Part shown: positions 63,744 to 64,000 of the stretch, one piece after another
Layout: each line of letters starts with the position of its first letter
How positions within the stretch are numbered: the stretch's first letter is position 1
Assembly: GCF_003852525.1 (NCBI RefSeq)
Contig: NZ_QAJL01000001.1
Span: forward strand, 1,141,133-1,205,132
Direction of reading: 5' to 3'
DNA: 64,000 nucleotides
From: Pedobacter sp. KBW06
GTDB taxonomy: Bacteria > Bacteroidota > Bacteroidia > Sphingobacteriales > Sphingobacteriaceae
Made by a program: the position numbers and the translations under genes
The notes under the pieces: generated by a model
The model's input: the letters and a program-made list of their open reading frames with translations, nothing else
Told to the model about the DNA's origin: nothing
Database searches by the model: none

Positions 63744-63856
63744 CAAGAAAGCCAATTGTAAAGAAATTAATATAAATCGTAATTATCTGACACATTTTCC
63801 TTTCAATCTCAAGATAAATGGTTTCATTTACGTTACACACAAATAAAATCATAATA

Positions 63857-64000
63857 ATGAAAAAATCATTTAAACTATTATCACTTGCAGTGGTGATTGC
63901 TACAGGAATTGCGGCCTGTAAAAAAGACAATCCCCCGGAGGAGAAAAAGAAACCACAGCCGAAGCATTTAATAATGAAGAGCCTGACCTTCAAGAATGAA
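63857..64000 (+). CDS. Lipoprotein, partial (C-terminus outside window)
   Basis: The first 48 codons of a lipoprotein: MKKSFKLLSLAVVIATGIAAC, then a Lys/Pro/Glu-rich linker (KKDNPPEEKKKPQPK). Cut by the window edge. No function can be derived. Confidence 0.7.
   Translation, partial: MKKSFKLLSLAVVIATGIAACKKDNPPEEKKKPQPKHLIMKSLTFKNE

Overview
The window looks like a chromosome segment of a Bacteroidetes bacterium, most likely Sphingobacteriaceae and Pedobacter-like. Reasons seen in the sequence: three ECF sigma / FecR anti-sigma pairs feeding TonB-dependent receptors, two SusC/SusD pairs, many lipoproteins with an early Cys, A-rich translation starts without clear Shine-Dalgarno sites, and promoter-like TTTG / TAnnTTTG elements. 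No rRNA, tRNA, CRISPR array or transposase gene was recognised. The genus is an inference.

Layout. (a) 1-8424, minus strand: ECF sigma, FecR, SusC, SusD, a Peptidase_Mx1-like zinc peptidase lipoprotein and a DUF4302-like lipoprotein cut by the window edge; a nutrient-uptake locus. (b) 8596-14704: housekeeping and accessory genes (LysE exporter, DUF1569 protein, lipoprotein, methyltransferase, AraC regulator, zinc alcohol dehydrogenase, and a second AraC regulator that seems to have lost its sensor domain by an in-frame deletion). (c) 15010-24257, plus strand: ECF sigma, FecR, TonB receptor with STN domain, leucine-rich lipoprotein, HmuY-like protein and a second TonB receptor; a probable heme uptake locus. 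(d) 24260-27465: small genes (pentapeptide repeat protein with TetR, DoxX, lipoprotein, cold shock protein). (e) 27599-37676: a second sigma/FecR/SusCD locus followed by a TIG-NHL lipoprotein and a parallel beta-helix protein. It continues after an interruption with GH89 alpha-N-acetylglucosaminidase, GH35 beta-galactosidase, a LytS/LytTR two-component pair and a sulfatase (45566-54993), so the whole resembles a polysaccharide utilisation locus for a sulfated, GlcNAc- and galactose-containing glycan. (f) 55167-64000: metzincin-like lipoprotein, two PAP2 phosphatases, MFS exporter, alpha/beta hydrolase, DUF6660 protein and unknowns.

The main discovery candidate is a compact AT-rich RiPP (modified peptide) island at 38344-44961, minus strand: three GG-leader precursor peptides, an ATP-grasp ligase, a SPASM-domain protein without a radical SAM motif, a C39-peptidase ABC exporter and an HlyD adaptor, matching the 'grasp-with-spasm' architecture. 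It also holds an overlooked 53-codon ORF that overlaps the SPASM gene by ATGA, and a hairpin between precursors and enzymes that could set their ratio. The island sits between two diverged copies of the same broken module (a LacI-family regulator fragment tail-to-tail with the GH89 3' end), which suggests how it entered the glycan locus. A comparable gene-tail remnant (GH35) lies beyond the two-component pair. Two LacI-type operator-like palindromes exactly 22 bp apart remain between the divergent GH89 and GH35 genes although both nearby LacI genes are broken.
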